Below, one piece after another: positions 1 through 8,312 of a DNA stretch of 33,637 nucleotides; the stretch's first letter is position 1, and each line of letters starts with the position of its first letter. The position numbers and the translations under genes are program-made. The notes under the pieces are model-generated. The model saw only the letters and a list, made by a program, of their open reading frames with translations, had not been told where the DNA came from and did not search any database. The stretch is from an uncultured Clostridia bacterium (lineage in GTDB: Bacteria; Bacillota; Clostridia; Christensenellales; UBA1750): NCBI GenBank assembly GCA_904393115.1, contig CAJFMX010000024.1, positions 1 to 33,637 of the forward strand, in the 5' to 3' direction.

Positions 1-44
1 CAGGCCAAGACGTTCTCATTCTAACAGCTTAGGCAATCATGTGG

Positions 45-68
45 AAAAAGACACGGCTGGCTGCCGTG
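45..68 (-). terminator. Probable intrinsic terminator of the three-paralogue operon
   Basis: Read on the minus strand, a 6-bp stem (CACGGC / GCCGTG, 5-nt loop) is followed by TC and five T. It lies about 40 bases beyond the last minus-strand gene, where a terminator is expected. The stem is short, so efficiency may be modest. Confidence 0.6.
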
Positions 69-108
69 CCTTCAACCGTAAATATATTGTAATAGGGAGA
101 AACGGGGC

Positions 109-447
109 TCAGCGGCGGCGAGGGTCGGGTTCCTCCTTCTCCGGCGCGGAGCCGTAGGAGCCGTAAGGCGACGAGCGGCCGTAGAGGGCGAACGCGCCGG
201 GGCTGGAGCCGGGCGGGCCGCCCTGGCCCAGGCCGCGGCCGGAATACCCGGCCATGCCGCCCAGGTTGCCGTGGCCGAGGCGCTCCGGCTTGGGCTTGCC
301 GCGGTTTCGAATCGCGGAGACGATGTAGATCGTCGTGGAGACGACCAGCAGCACGGCCGTGCCGACGATCCAGACGATGATCTCCCAGTCCGGATGGGGA
401 AGGAGCTCGCTCGGGCGCTGGGCGGTCAGAAGGATTGGGAACAGCAT
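109..447 (-). CDS. Small single-pass membrane protein, third gene of a paralogous trio
   Basis: The predicted protein has 112 residues. I do not recognise the family. The start is the ATG at 447 because an AAAGGAGG ribosome binding site lies just upstream; a longer frame to 546 would read back through the neighbouring gene. A short N-terminus with few charges leads into one hydrophobic helix (about residues 22-45). A basic juxtamembrane segment containing RNRGKPKPERLG follows, then a Gly/Pro/Ser-rich tail with FALYGR and the C-terminus EEPDPRRR. The charge pattern suggests N-outside, C-inside. The two genes upstream encode proteins with the same RGKP segment and the same EPDPRRR ending, so this is a tandem duplication in one operon. 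Function unknown; an anchor or scaffold is a guess only. Confidence 0.75.
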   Translation of the reverse strand: MLFPILLTAQRPSELLPHPDWEIIVWIVGTAVLLVVSTTIYIVSAIRNRGKPKPERLGHGNLGGMAGYSGRGLGQGGPPGSSPGAFALYGRSSPYGSYGSAPEKEEPDPRRR

Positions 448-481
448 GGGGACGCCTCCTTTCGCGTCGAAATGGGGGAAG

Positions 482-805
482 TTACCTGCGGCGGGGGTCG
501 GGTTCGCGTTCCTCACCCGGGCGCGGGGGCTTGGGCGGGATGGCAAAGACGCTGGGCGCGCCGCCCGCGGGGCCGCCGGCCGCCGGTCCGCGCCCGCCGC
601 CGGGGTTCGCGCCGAGGAAGTTGCCGTTGCCGAGGCGGTCGGGCTTGGGCTTGCCGCGGCTGCGGATGGCGGAGACGAGGTAGATCACAAGCGACCCCAC
701 CAGCAGCAGGGCCAGGACGATGAGCAGGATCAGCACCGGCGTCGCAGGGCGGTCGAGCATGGAGCCGGGGGCGGGCAGGGGGAGGAGAAAAACGGGGCGG
801 AACAT
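482..805 (-). CDS. Small single-pass membrane protein, second gene of a paralogous trio
   Basis: A 107-residue protein with ATG at 805 preceded by AAAGGAGG at 6-7 bases. It has a short N-terminal segment, one strongly hydrophobic helix (about residues 22-45, LILLIVLALLLVGSLVIYLV) and a cytoplasmic-type segment RSRGKPKPDRLGNGN almost identical to that of the downstream gene. A Gly/Ala/Pro-rich stretch and the C-terminus EREPDPRRR follow. The FxLYGR motif of the other two copies is replaced by VFAIPPK. It lies 34 bases upstream of the third copy and 33 bases downstream of the first, with similar spacers, which supports co-transcription and recent duplication. No catalytic motif is visible and I cannot assign a function. 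Confidence 0.78.
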   Translation of the reverse strand: MFRPVFLLPLPAPGSMLDRPATPVLILLIVLALLLVGSLVIYLVSAIRSRGKPKPDRLGNGNFLGANPGGGRGPAAGGPAGGAPSVFAIPPKPPRPGEEREPDPRRR

Positions 806-838
806 GGAAGGACCTCCTTTCGCGTCGGTTGGGGAAAG

Positions 839-1129
839 CTATCTGCGGCGGGGGTCGGGCTCGGGGTCCTCCAGGGCGTTGGGGTCCTTGCGGCCGTAGA
901 GGGAGAAGGTCCCCGGCGTGGGGTCGATGGCGTGGGGCCCCGCGGCCCAGTCGGAGAAGAGCTGGTCGCCCAGGTTCAGCGTGCCGCGGCGCTCGACGGG
1001 CGGCTTGCCGCGGCTGCGCACGGCCTGGAAGGCGTAGATCGCGGCCAGGACCAGCAGCGCGGCGCCCACGAGCAGAAAGGCGATTGCGGCATTGGAGATG
1101 CGGGCGGGTGCGGCACAGAGGGGAAACAC
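839..1129 (-). CDS. Small single-pass membrane protein, first gene of a paralogous trio
   Basis: The 96-residue protein starts at the GTG at 1129, chosen because CAGGAGGTGG sits 6-7 bases upstream just as in the two paralogues; a TTG at 1153 has no such site. One hydrophobic helix (about residues 12-34) is followed by RSRGKPPVERRGTLNLG, then TFSLYGRKDPN and the ending EPDPRRR. It is the most divergent of the three: the middle part is less Gly-rich and contains an acidic/aromatic stretch (LFSDWAAGPH). It is the promoter-proximal gene, with a TATACT element about 45 bases upstream of the start codon. Family and function are unknown; the three motifs shared with its neighbours are the only functional hint. 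Confidence 0.75.
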   Translation of the reverse strand: MFPLCAAPARISNAAIAFLLVGAALLVLAAIYAFQAVRSRGKPPVERRGTLNLGDQLFSDWAAGPHAIDPTPGTFSLYGRKDPNALEDPEPDPRRR

Positions 1130-1173
1130 AGAGACCACCTCCTGGAATTTCAAAATCCTTCTTCTTTAAAGAG

Positions 1174-1203
1174 AGTATAACACAAAAGCGGCCCATTTGT
1201 CGC
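1174..1203 (-). promoter_or_regulatory. Promoter of the three-paralogue operon
   Basis: On the minus strand, TATACT (1179-1174) has an 18-base spacer to a weak -35 hexamer GCGACA (1203-1198). It is about 45 bases upstream of the GTG at 1129. The -10 is good and the -35 poor. Confidence 0.5.
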
Positions 1204-1209
1204 GCTTTA

Positions 1210-1221
1210 GTGTTGCAACAC
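1210..1221. promoter_or_regulatory. 12-bp perfect palindrome overlapping a -35 element
   Basis: GTGTTGCAACAC is a perfect inverted repeat between the two divergent transcription units. It overlaps the plus-strand -35 (1213-1218) and lies just upstream of the minus-strand promoter, so a bound dimeric regulator could affect both. The regulator is not identifiable here. Confidence 0.4.
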
Positions 1222-1241
1222 CGCTTTTCTTGGGTTAAAAT
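1213..1241 (+). promoter_or_regulatory. Promoter of the S-component/coaX/ECF operon
   Basis: TTGCAA (1213-1218), a 17-base spacer and TAAAAT (1236-1241) form a good vegetative promoter. The leader to the ATG at 1372 is about 125 bases and contains an 8-bp GC hairpin (1301-1308 with 1314-1321) without a T run. I do not recognise a riboswitch in it. Confidence 0.65.
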
Positions 1242-1371
1242 ATACATGCGCTCCACGGCGACCCTGCGGGGAGTCGATGCGGGCGGATCCCATACGCGCC
1301 CCGCCGCGCGCTTCGCGGCGGAAAGTCGTCAGGTATCCCAAGAGACGGAACTTGAACGGAGGAAAAATTGA

Positions 1372-2076
1372 ATGAAAACCATGCAGAAGACACGCGAAAA
1401 GACGCGCAAGCTGGTCGTGGCGGGCATGCTCTCGGCCGTGACCATGGTGCTGGGCCTGACCCCGCTGGGCATCATCCCCATCGGCCCCCTCAACGCGACG
1501 ATCCTGCACGTGCCGGTCATCATCGGCGCGGTGCTGGAGGGGCCGGTCGTGGGCTTTGTCATCGGGCTGATCTTCGGGCTGTTCAGCCTCTACCGCGCGG
1601 CGGTGGGGGGATCGGTGCTCGCGCCCCTGTTCCTGAACCCGGTGGTCACGATCCTGCCCCGCGTCCTCATCGGGCCGGTGGCCTACTACGTCTTTCGCGG
1701 CATCTCGCATCTTACGAGAAAGCGCGCGCTCTCGGTGGGGGCGGCGGCCGTTGCCGGCACGCTGACCAACACCATCGGGGTGATGGGCTTGATTTTTATT
1801 TTGTACGCGCAGCAGTACGCGGACCTGATGGGCATCAGCCGCCAGGGCGTGGGCCTGGCGATTCTGTCGGCCTCGGCGGTCAACGGCATCCCGGAGTGCA
1901 TCCTTGCGGCGGTGGTGACCGTGGCCGTGGTGCTGGCCGTTTGGAAGCTGACCGGCTCCGGACCGCATAGCGGCGAACCGCACAGCGGCAAACCGCATAG
2001 CGGCGAACCGCATCACGGCGAACCGCACACCGGCGGCGAGACGCCCCCGGAACGCGAATCCCCCAGGAAAGGATGA
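1372..2076 (+). CDS. ECF transporter S component, possibly for pantothenate
   Basis: The 234-residue integral membrane protein is the substrate-binding (S) subunit of an energy-coupling-factor vitamin importer. Five to six hydrophobic helices fill residues 12-192, with the loop TPLGIIPIGPLNATILHVPV that is characteristic of these S components. GGAGG at 1358-1362 supports the ATG at 1372. coaX follows 7 bases after the stop codon and the ECF ATPases and EcfT lie further down the same operon. Import of pantothenate, the CoaX substrate, is therefore the best guess, but this is inferred from context. The oddity is a hydrophilic tail, residues about 197-222, made of five PHxGx units encoded by 15-bp tandem repeats. 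The tail is His-rich and not part of the usual fold. Confidence 0.85.
   Translation: MKTMQKTREKTRKLVVAGMLSAVTMVLGLTPLGIIPIGPLNATILHVPVIIGAVLEGPVVGFVIGLIFGLFSLYRAAVGGSVLAPLFLNPVVTILPRVLIGPVAYYVFRGISHLTRKRALSVGAAAVAGTLTNTIGVMGLIFILYAQQYADLMGISRQGVGLAILSASAVNGIPECILAAVVTVAVVLAVWKLTGSGPHSGEPHSGKPHSGEPHHGEPHTGGETPPERESPRKG
1963..2037 (+). repeat. Five in-frame 15-bp tandem repeats
   Basis: Five consecutive units begin CCGCAT or CCGCAC (1963, 1978, 1993, 2008, 2023), with a few substitutions between units. They encode PHSGE, PHSGK, PHSGE, PHHGE and PHTGG at the C-terminus of the S component. The 15-base period keeps the frame. Confidence 0.9.
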
Positions 2077-2083
2077 TCCCGAC

Positions 2084-2860
2084 ATGATACTGACGCTGGA
2101 CGTCGGCAATACGAACATCAAGTGCGCCCTCTACGAGGACGAGGAGCTGAAGAAGGCCTGGCGCATGTCCACGGACCGCCACAAGACCCACGACGAATAT
2201 GGCGTGCTGCTGAGCATGTTCCTGGCGAACGCGGGCTTTGACAAGCGGGACGTCGAGGGCGTGATCCTCTCCTCGGTCGTGCCGACGATCAACTACACCA
2301 TCGAGCACATGATCGACGACTACATTGGAAAGACGCCGATCCAGGTGGTGCCCGGCATCAAGACCGGCATCAACATCCGCTACGACAACCCGCAGGCCCT
2401 GGGCGCGGACCGCATCTGCAACGCGGTGGCGGCGCAGCGCTACTACGGCGGGCCCTGCATCTTCATCGACTTTGGCACGGCCACGACCTTCGGCGTGATC
2501 TCGAAGAAGGGCGAATTCCTGGGCGGCGCGATCTGCCCGGGGCTCAAGCTCTCCTCCGAAGCGCTCACCGAGCGCGCGGCCCAGCTGCCCAAGGTCGAAC
2601 TCGTAAAGCCCGAAACGGTCATCACCCGCAACACCATCTCCAACATGCAGGCGGGCATCGTCTACGGCTATGTGGGCCAGGTGGACTACATCGTCCGCAA
2701 GATGAAGAGCGAGATCGGCGGCACGGAGCACATCCGCGTCATCGCCACCGGCGGCCTTTCCCGCATGATCGCCTCGGAGACCTCCACCATCGACATCATC
2801 GACGGGCTTTTGACCCTCAAGGGCCTGCGCCTGCTCTACGAGCGCAACGCGCGCGCCTGA
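2084..2860 (+). CDS. coaX: Type III pantothenate kinase
   Basis: The 258-residue protein phosphorylates pantothenate with ATP, the first committed step of coenzyme A synthesis, in the cytoplasm. The ASKHA-fold motifs of CoaX are intact: DVGNTN with catalytic-type Asp at residue 6, GADR (107-110, pantothenate-binding region with D109) and DFGTATT (129-135). The length matches the family (about 255). AAAGGATG lies before the ATG at 2084, seven bases after the S-component stop. CoaX enzymes are typically insensitive to CoA feedback and need a monovalent cation. Co-transcription with a vitamin-importer S subunit suggests import followed by metabolic trapping. The assignment is firm. Confidence 0.96.
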   Translation: MILTLDVGNTNIKCALYEDEELKKAWRMSTDRHKTHDEYGVLLSMFLANAGFDKRDVEGVILSSVVPTINYTIEHMIDDYIGKTPIQVVPGIKTGINIRYDNPQALGADRICNAVAAQRYYGGPCIFIDFGTATTFGVISKKGEFLGGAICPGLKLSSEALTERAAQLPKVELVKPETVITRNTISNMQAGIVYGYVGQVDYIVRKMKSEIGGTEHIRVIATGGLSRMIASETSTIDIIDGLLTLKGLRLLYERNARA

Positions 2861-2888
2861 GCGGAACGGACAAGAAAGGCGGCAAACC

Positions 2889-3799
2889 ATGCCCAGAAGC
2901 TTTGACGATATCTACCAAATCGCGCCCCCGGCGGCGGTCAAGCGCTTGACCGCCTTCCGCGAGACGCACCCCTGCCGCACCTACGAAAAGGAAGGCATGC
3001 TCTACCGCGTCTGGGACCTGGGGCAGGGCGAGGACGCGGTTCTCTTTCTGCCCAGCGGCATGGGCAACGGGGAGATCTACTTCCCCTACCTGCTGGAGAT
3101 GAGCCGCAGGCGCCGCTGCATCGCGGTGTCCCTGCCCGAGTGCAAGCACATGGCCGACTTTGCCCGGCAGATCCACGGCATCCTCTGCGAGGACCTGGGC
3201 ATCCGGCGCGTGACCGTCGTGGGCTCAGCCATCGGCGGGCTGCTGGCGCAGGTCTACGTCCGCGCCTATCCCGAGGAGACGGAGGGGCTCATCCTCTGCA
3301 CGACCGGCGCGCCCTGCAAGGACCTGCCGCGCGAGGACTGCGTCCGCTGGACGAGCCGCAAAAGCCTGGTCCTGCGCTACCGCATCGCGCCCTTTGACGC
3401 CATGCGCGGGTCCATGGGCTACCAGACCTTCGAGCAGATGTGCCCGGAGGAGCTGCAGGACAACATGACCTTCTGGCGCGCCTTCATCTCCGAGACGTAT
3501 GAGCACAGCGTCTACAAGAAGCAGTACATCCACCTCAACTGCATCGCCCTGCCCGAGCTCTACGAAAAGCGGCCCTTTGCCAAGGGCGACCTTGCGGGCT
3601 GGGGCGGGCGCGTGCTGATCCTGGAGTCCGCGGGCGACCAATACTACGGCGAGCGGGAGCGGGCGCTGCTGCGCGGTCTATACCCGAATGCCGAGGTCGA
3701 GGACATCGGCCCGCACGGCCAGTTCGCCCTCATGGCGGATGAGACGCGCCTGATCGCGCGGATGGAGGCCTTCCTGGACGGCAAAGGAGGGGCGAAGCC

Positions 3800-3803
<4 letters not shown>
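2889..3803 (+). CDS. Alpha/beta-hydrolase-fold protein lacking the nucleophile Ser
   Basis: A 304-residue alpha/beta-hydrolase homologue. The strand leading to the oxyanion region reads VLFLPSGMGNG (51-61) and the nucleophile elbow reads VVGSAIGG (110-117). In the usual G-x-S-x-G elbow the third position is Ser; here it is Ala114 (codon GCC), with a Ser displaced to 113. A possible acid, Asp250 in ESAGDQ, and a His, His276 in GPHGQF, are still present. It may be a non-catalytic member or use another mechanism. It sits 28 bases after coaX and overlaps the ecfA1 start, so it is translated with the vitamin-transport operon. The N-terminal layout recalls the maspardin-like branch, but that placement is tentative. 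Substrate unknown. Confidence 0.8.
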
Positions 3804-4661
<858 letters not shown>

Positions 4662-4672
<11 letters not shown>

Positions 4673-5525
4673 GGTTCGGGACCTGAGCCACGTCTACAAC
4701 GAGGACAGCCCCTTTTCCGCCGCGGCGCTCAAGGGCGTGAGCCTGACGATCGCCGACGGGGAGTTTCTCGCCGTCATCGGCCACACGGGCAGCGGCAAGT
4801 CCACGCTGATCCAGCACCTGAACGGCCTCATCCGGCCCACGGGCGGCACGGTCGTCGTCGACGGCATGGACATCGCGGACAAGGGCACGAACCTGCGCAA
4901 GGTGCGCCGGCGCGTGGGGCTCGTGTTCCAATACCCGGAGTATCAGCTCTTTGAGGAGACGGTCCACAAGGACATCGCCTTTGGCCCGAAGAACCTCGGG
5001 CTGGACAACGACGAGATCGAGCGGCGCGTCGAGGAGGCCTGCCGCCTGGTGGGCCTGCCCTACGAGGCCGTGCGCGACAAGTCGCCCTTTGAGCTCTCCG
5101 GCGGGCAGAAGCGGCGCGTGGCCATCGCCGGGGTGCTGGCCATGGAGCCCAAGGTCCTGATCCTGGACGAGCCCACGGCGGGCCTGGACCCCGCGGGCCG
5201 GGACTCGATCCTGGAGCGCGTGCAGGAGTGGCACCGCGCGGGCACGACGATCGTGATGGTCTCCCACTCCATGGAGGACGTGGCGCGCCTTGCGGACCGC
5301 ATCGTCGTGCTGGACCACGGGGAAAAGGCCCTGGAGGGCGCGCCGCGGGAGGTCTTTGCGGACGCCGAGCGCCTGACGAAGATGGGCCTGGACGTGCCGG
5401 CGGTCACGCGCCTTGCGCGCGAGCTGAACGACGCGGGCCTGCCCGTGCCGCGCGACCTGTACACGATCGAGGAGATGGAGGCGGCGCTGCTGGCCGCCTT
5501 TGGAAAGGGGGAAGGCGGATGCTGA
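4662..5525 (+). CDS. ecfA2: Energy-coupling factor transporter ATPase EcfA2
   Basis: The 287-residue second ATPase of the ECF module. Walker A is GHTGSGKST (40-48), Q-loop Gln90 lies in VFQYPEYQLF, the signature is LSGGQKRR (145-152), Walker B is VLILDEP (165-171), followed by the D-loop AGLD. VFQYPEYQLF followed by ETV is typical of EcfA2 rather than EcfA1 (IFQNPDNQ). The ATG at 4662 lies within the end of ecfA1 with an AAAGGGG-type site upstream, and the gene overlaps ecfT by 7 bases, so translation is probably coupled through the operon. All ATPase motifs are present. Confidence 0.95.
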
Positions 5526-6322
5526 AGGACATCACCCTCGGCCAGTATTATCCCGGGGATTCCGTCGTGCACCGGCTCGACCCCCGGGTCAAGATGATCC
5601 TGATGATCGTCTATATCGTGATGGTGTTCCTGGTGCAGGGATTCCTAGGGTATGTGTGCCTGGCGGCGTTCCTCGCCGCGGCGACCCTGCTGTCCCACAT
5701 CCGGGTCAAGTTCCTGCTGCGGTCGATCCGGCCGGTGCTCTTCATCGTGGTGTTCACCTTCCTCCTGAACATCCTCTTTACGCGCGGGGAGCACCCGATC
5801 GTCGAGTGGGGCATCCTGCGCATCTACTGGGAGGGCGTGCGGTTTGCGGTGTTCATGAGCCTAAGGCTCGTGTTCCTGCTGGCGGGGACGTCGCTTTTGA
5901 CGCTCACGACCTCGCCCATGGCGCTGACCGACGCGCTGGAGCGGCTGCTCAAACCCCTGAACGCCGTGCACTTCCCCGTGCACGAGATGGCCATGATGAT
6001 GACCATCGCCCTGCGCTTCATCCCCACGCTCCTGGAGGAGACGGACAAGATCATGAAGGCGCAGACCGCGCGCGGCGCGGACTTTGACACGGGCAACCTG
6101 CTCCAGCGGGCAAAGGCCATGGTGCCGCTGCTGGTGCCGCTGTTCGTGGGCGCGTTCCGCCGCGCGGACGAGCTGGCCATGGCCATGGAGGCGCGCTGCT
6201 ACCACGGCGGCCGCCACCGCACGCGCATGAAGGTGCTGCACGTCGGCCGCGCGGACGGCTGGGCCTGCTGCGTCACGGCCGCGACCCTCGTGCTCATCGC
6301 GCTGGAGCGCGCGCTGCTGTGA
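5519..6322 (+). CDS. ecfT: Energy-coupling factor transporter transmembrane protein EcfT
   Basis: The 267-residue membrane scaffold of the ECF importer couples EcfA1/A2 to exchangeable S components. The ATG at 5519 overlaps the end of ecfA2; an upstream continuation of the same frame to 5228 would lie wholly inside ecfA2 and is not used. The N-terminal PGDSVVHRLDPRVK is the family hallmark, and hydrophobic helices cover about 25-75, 100-135 and 240-265. The two coupling motifs in the cytoplasmic helices are AQTARGAD and AMEARCYHGG; the second has Cys in place of the commoner Gly. It overlaps truA by four bases (GTGA). Confidence 0.95.
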   Translation: MLKDITLGQYYPGDSVVHRLDPRVKMILMIVYIVMVFLVQGFLGYVCLAAFLAAATLLSHIRVKFLLRSIRPVLFIVVFTFLLNILFTRGEHPIVEWGILRIYWEGVRFAVFMSLRLVFLLAGTSLLTLTTSPMALTDALERLLKPLNAVHFPVHEMAMMMTIALRFIPTLLEETDKIMKAQTARGADFDTGNLLQRAKAMVPLLVPLFVGAFRRADELAMAMEARCYHGGRHRTRMKVLHVGRADGWACCVTAATLVLIALERALL

Positions 6323-7212
6323 GCCGGCGGATTCTGCTGCGCCTGAGCTACGAGGGGACGGCCTATGCCGGCTGGCAGGCGCAGGACAACGCCCTGGCCG
6401 TGCAGCCCGTGCTCGAGCGCGCGATCTTCGACATCACCGGCGAGCGCCTGCGCGTGACCGGCGCCTCCCGCACGGACGCCGGGGTCCACGCCCTGTCCCA
6501 GGCCGCGCACTTTGACACCGCGTCCCGCGTGCCCGCGGAGAAGTTCGCCCTGGCGCTCAACACGCGCCTGCCCCAGGACGTGCGCGTCACCGCCTCGCGC
6601 GAGGTGCCGGAAGGGTTCCACGCGCGCTTTTCCGCCGCGGGCAAGGTGTACGCCTACGTCTTTTCCAACGCGCCCGCCTCCAGCGCGCTCTACGGCAGGT
6701 TCAGCGCGCACTGCCCCGTGCGCCTGGACGAGGCCGCCATGGACCGCGCCGCGCGCGCCCTCGTGGGCCGGCACGACTTCACCGCCTTCCAGGCCGCGGG
6801 CGGCACGGCCAAGACCTTTGTGCGCGAGATGAGGGCCGCGCGCGTGGCGCGCAGGGGGAACCTCGTCACCTTCCTGATCTACGGCACGGGCTTCCTCTAT
6901 AACATGGTGCGCATCTGCGCGGGGACGCTGGCGCTCGTGGGCCAGGGCAAGCTGCCGGAGGACTGCTTTGCGCAGGCGTATGCGACGCGCAGCCGGCTCT
7001 CCCTGGGCTATACTGCGCCGGCCAAGGGCCTGACGCTCGTGCGCGTGCTCTACCCCGGCCAGGAGGCGCAGGGGGAGGCGCTCGCCGGGATGGACGCGCT
7101 CTTCGGCGGCGCGGACGCGGCGGAGTTCCTCCCCGACGGGCCGGAGCTCCTGCCGCCAAAACCCTTGGATTTAACGGAAAAACCGCTTGACGGAGAAGAG
7201 AATTTGCGGTAA
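6319..7212 (+). CDS. truA: tRNA pseudouridine(38-40) synthase TruA
   Basis: The 297-residue enzyme converts U38-U40 of tRNA anticodon arms to pseudouridine. The catalytic Asp is residue 53 in GASRTDAGVHA, and the N-terminal YEGTAYAGWQ and central GTGFLYNMVR motifs are present. The start is GTG at 6319, overlapping the ecfT stop. The protein is longer than the usual 245-270 residues because of a Pro/Leu-rich tail (about 265-297). The DNA encoding that tail also holds the -35 element of the rplM promoter, so the extension and the promoter share sequence. truA between ecfT and rplM is the standard Firmicutes order. Confidence 0.95.
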   Translation: MSRRILLRLSYEGTAYAGWQAQDNALAVQPVLERAIFDITGERLRVTGASRTDAGVHALSQAAHFDTASRVPAEKFALALNTRLPQDVRVTASREVPEGFHARFSAAGKVYAYVFSNAPASSALYGRFSAHCPVRLDEAAMDRAARALVGRHDFTAFQAAGGTAKTFVREMRAARVARRGNLVTFLIYGTGFLYNMVRICAGTLALVGQGKLPEDCFAQAYATRSRLSLGYTAPAKGLTLVRVLYPGQEAQGEALAGMDALFGGADAAEFLPDGPELLPPKPLDLTEKPLDGEENLR

Positions 7213-7215
7213 AAT
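7187..7215 (+). promoter_or_regulatory. Promoter of rplM-rpsI
   Basis: TTGACG (7187-7192), 17 bases, TAAAAT (7210-7215). This near-consensus promoter overlaps the last codons of truA and lets the two ribosomal protein genes be expressed independently of the ECF operon. Confidence 0.75.
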
Positions 7216-7221
7216 AATCGT

Positions 7222-7322
7222 TGCGTTGAAGTGTGACCATAGCCCCGGTTACCGGAACGACATGCCAGCGGCGCCTGACCAACGCGCGCGGGCGAGAAAA
7301 CTTCAATTTGGAGGGAATCCCT
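7222..7322 (+). ncRNA. Candidate L13 ribosomal-protein leader
   Basis: About 100 bases of leader lie between the promoter and the rplM start. They contain a short hairpin (CCGG TTA CCGG near 7246-7256) and GC-rich segments able to pair. Firmicutes commonly carry an autoregulatory L13 leader at this position. Position and compactness fit, but I could not fold or align it, so this call rests mainly on context. Confidence 0.45.
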
Positions 7323-7757
7323 GTGAAAACGTATATGGCTAAGGCCGAAACCGTACAGAGAAAGTGGTACGTCGTGGACGCCGAGGGCATGGTGCTGGGC
7401 CGCCTGGCCTCTCAGGTTGCGGCGATTCTGCGCGGCAAGAACAAGCCCACCTTCACCCCGCATGTCGACACCGGCGACCATGTGATCGTGCTCAACGCGG
7501 ACAAGGTCGTCCTCACCGGCGACAAGCTCAACCAGAAGTTCTATCGCCGTCACTCCGGCTATCCCGGAGGACTCAAGGAGACCTCTTACAAGGACCTCAT
7601 GGCCAAGAAGGCGGATCTCGCCGTCATCGAGGCCGTGCGCGGCATGCTCCCCAAGAACGCCCTGGGCCGCCAGATGATCAAGAAGCTGCGCGTCTACAAG
7701 GGTGCCGAGCACGACCACGCCGCCCAGAAGCCCGAAGTTCTCGAGCTGACTAAGTAA
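7323..7757 (+). CDS. rplM: 50S ribosomal protein L13
   Basis: The 144-residue protein is a 50S subunit assembly protein. The start is GTG at 7323, preceded by GGAGGG at 7310-7315; a frame continuing to 7233 has no such site. Family signatures are [16 protein letters not shown] near the N-terminus, [20 protein letters not shown] in the middle, and [12 protein letters not shown] and [12 protein letters not shown] towards the C-terminus. Length matches the family (142-147). rpsI follows 18 bases later, the universal bacterial pairing. Confidence 0.98.
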   Translation: MKTYMAKAETVQRKWYVVDAEGMVLGRLASQVAAILRGKNKPTFTPHVDTGDHVIVLNADKVVLTGDKLNQKFYRRHSGYPGGLKETSYKDLMAKKADLAVIEAVRGMLPKNALGRQMIKKLRVYKGAEHDHAAQKPEVLELTK

Positions 7758-7775
7758 GAGGGAAGGAGAATACGC

Positions 7776-8168
7776 ATGGCAGCATTAGCATATCAGGCCG
7801 TTGGCCGCCGCAAGAAGTCCATCGCCCGCGTGCGCCTCGTCCCGGGCGAGGGCAAGATCCTCATCAACAACCGCGACATCGAGAACTACTTTGGTCTCGA
7901 GACGCTCAAGATGACCGTCCGTCAGCCCCTGGTTCTGACCGACACCGGCGCGCGCTTTGACGTGCTGGTCAACGTCTACGGCGGCGGCACCACCGGTCAG
8001 GCCGGCGCCATCCGCCACGGCATCGCCCGCGCCCTGTGCAAGGCCGACGCCGAGCTCCGCCCGAGCCTGAAGAAGGCGGGCTTCCTGACCCGCGATCCGC
8101 GCATGAAGGAGCGCAAGAAGTACGGACTGAAGGCCGCCCGTCGCGCGCCCCAGTTCTCCAAGCGCTAA
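7776..8168 (+). CDS. rpsI: 30S ribosomal protein S9
   Basis: The 130-residue S9 protein sits in the 30S head, with its C-terminal tail reaching the P-site tRNA. It has the [15 protein letters not shown] start motif, [19 protein letters not shown] in the core and the invariant ending [17 protein letters not shown] lies seven bases before the ATG. It is the last gene of the rplM operon and is followed by a strong terminator at 8184-8222. Confidence 0.98.
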   Translation: MAALAYQAVGRRKKSIARVRLVPGEGKILINNRDIENYFGLETLKMTVRQPLVLTDTGARFDVLVNVYGGGTTGQAGAIRHGIARALCKADAELRPSLKKAGFLTRDPRMKERKKYGLKAARRAPQFSKR

Positions 8169-8183
8169 TTTCGCATTTGTTTG

Positions 8184-8222
8184 CGCCCCTTGGGGAGGGT
8201 TTCCTTCCCGGGGCGTTTTTTT
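8184..8222 (+). terminator. Intrinsic terminator after rpsI
   Basis: CGCCCC (8184-8189) pairs with GGGGCG (8210-8215), with additional inner pairing between GGGAGG and the CCTTCCC side, followed by seven T (8216-8222). Confidence 0.85.
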
Positions 8223-8230
8223 ATGCCCGC

Positions 8231-8260
8231 TTGACAGGGCGAAGCGGCCGCGGATATACT
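8231..8260 (+). promoter_or_regulatory. Promoter of nadC
   Basis: Consensus TTGACA (8231-8236), an 18-base spacer and TATACT (8255-8260). The short leader contains two mutually exclusive hairpins: TCCGCTC (8272-8278) with GAGCGGA (8286-8292), or CCTCCG with CGGAGG close by. Confidence 0.8.
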
Positions 8261-8312
8261 GGGAACAGGCTTCCGCTCCTCCGACGAGCGGAGGGGAAAG
8301 GAAGGAAACAAG

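Noticed and set aside
7222..7322. 5S rRNA-like fragment (GTGTGACCATAGC)
   Set aside because: Only a short resemblance; the rest does not follow 5S rRNA and it lies in a ribosomal protein leader.
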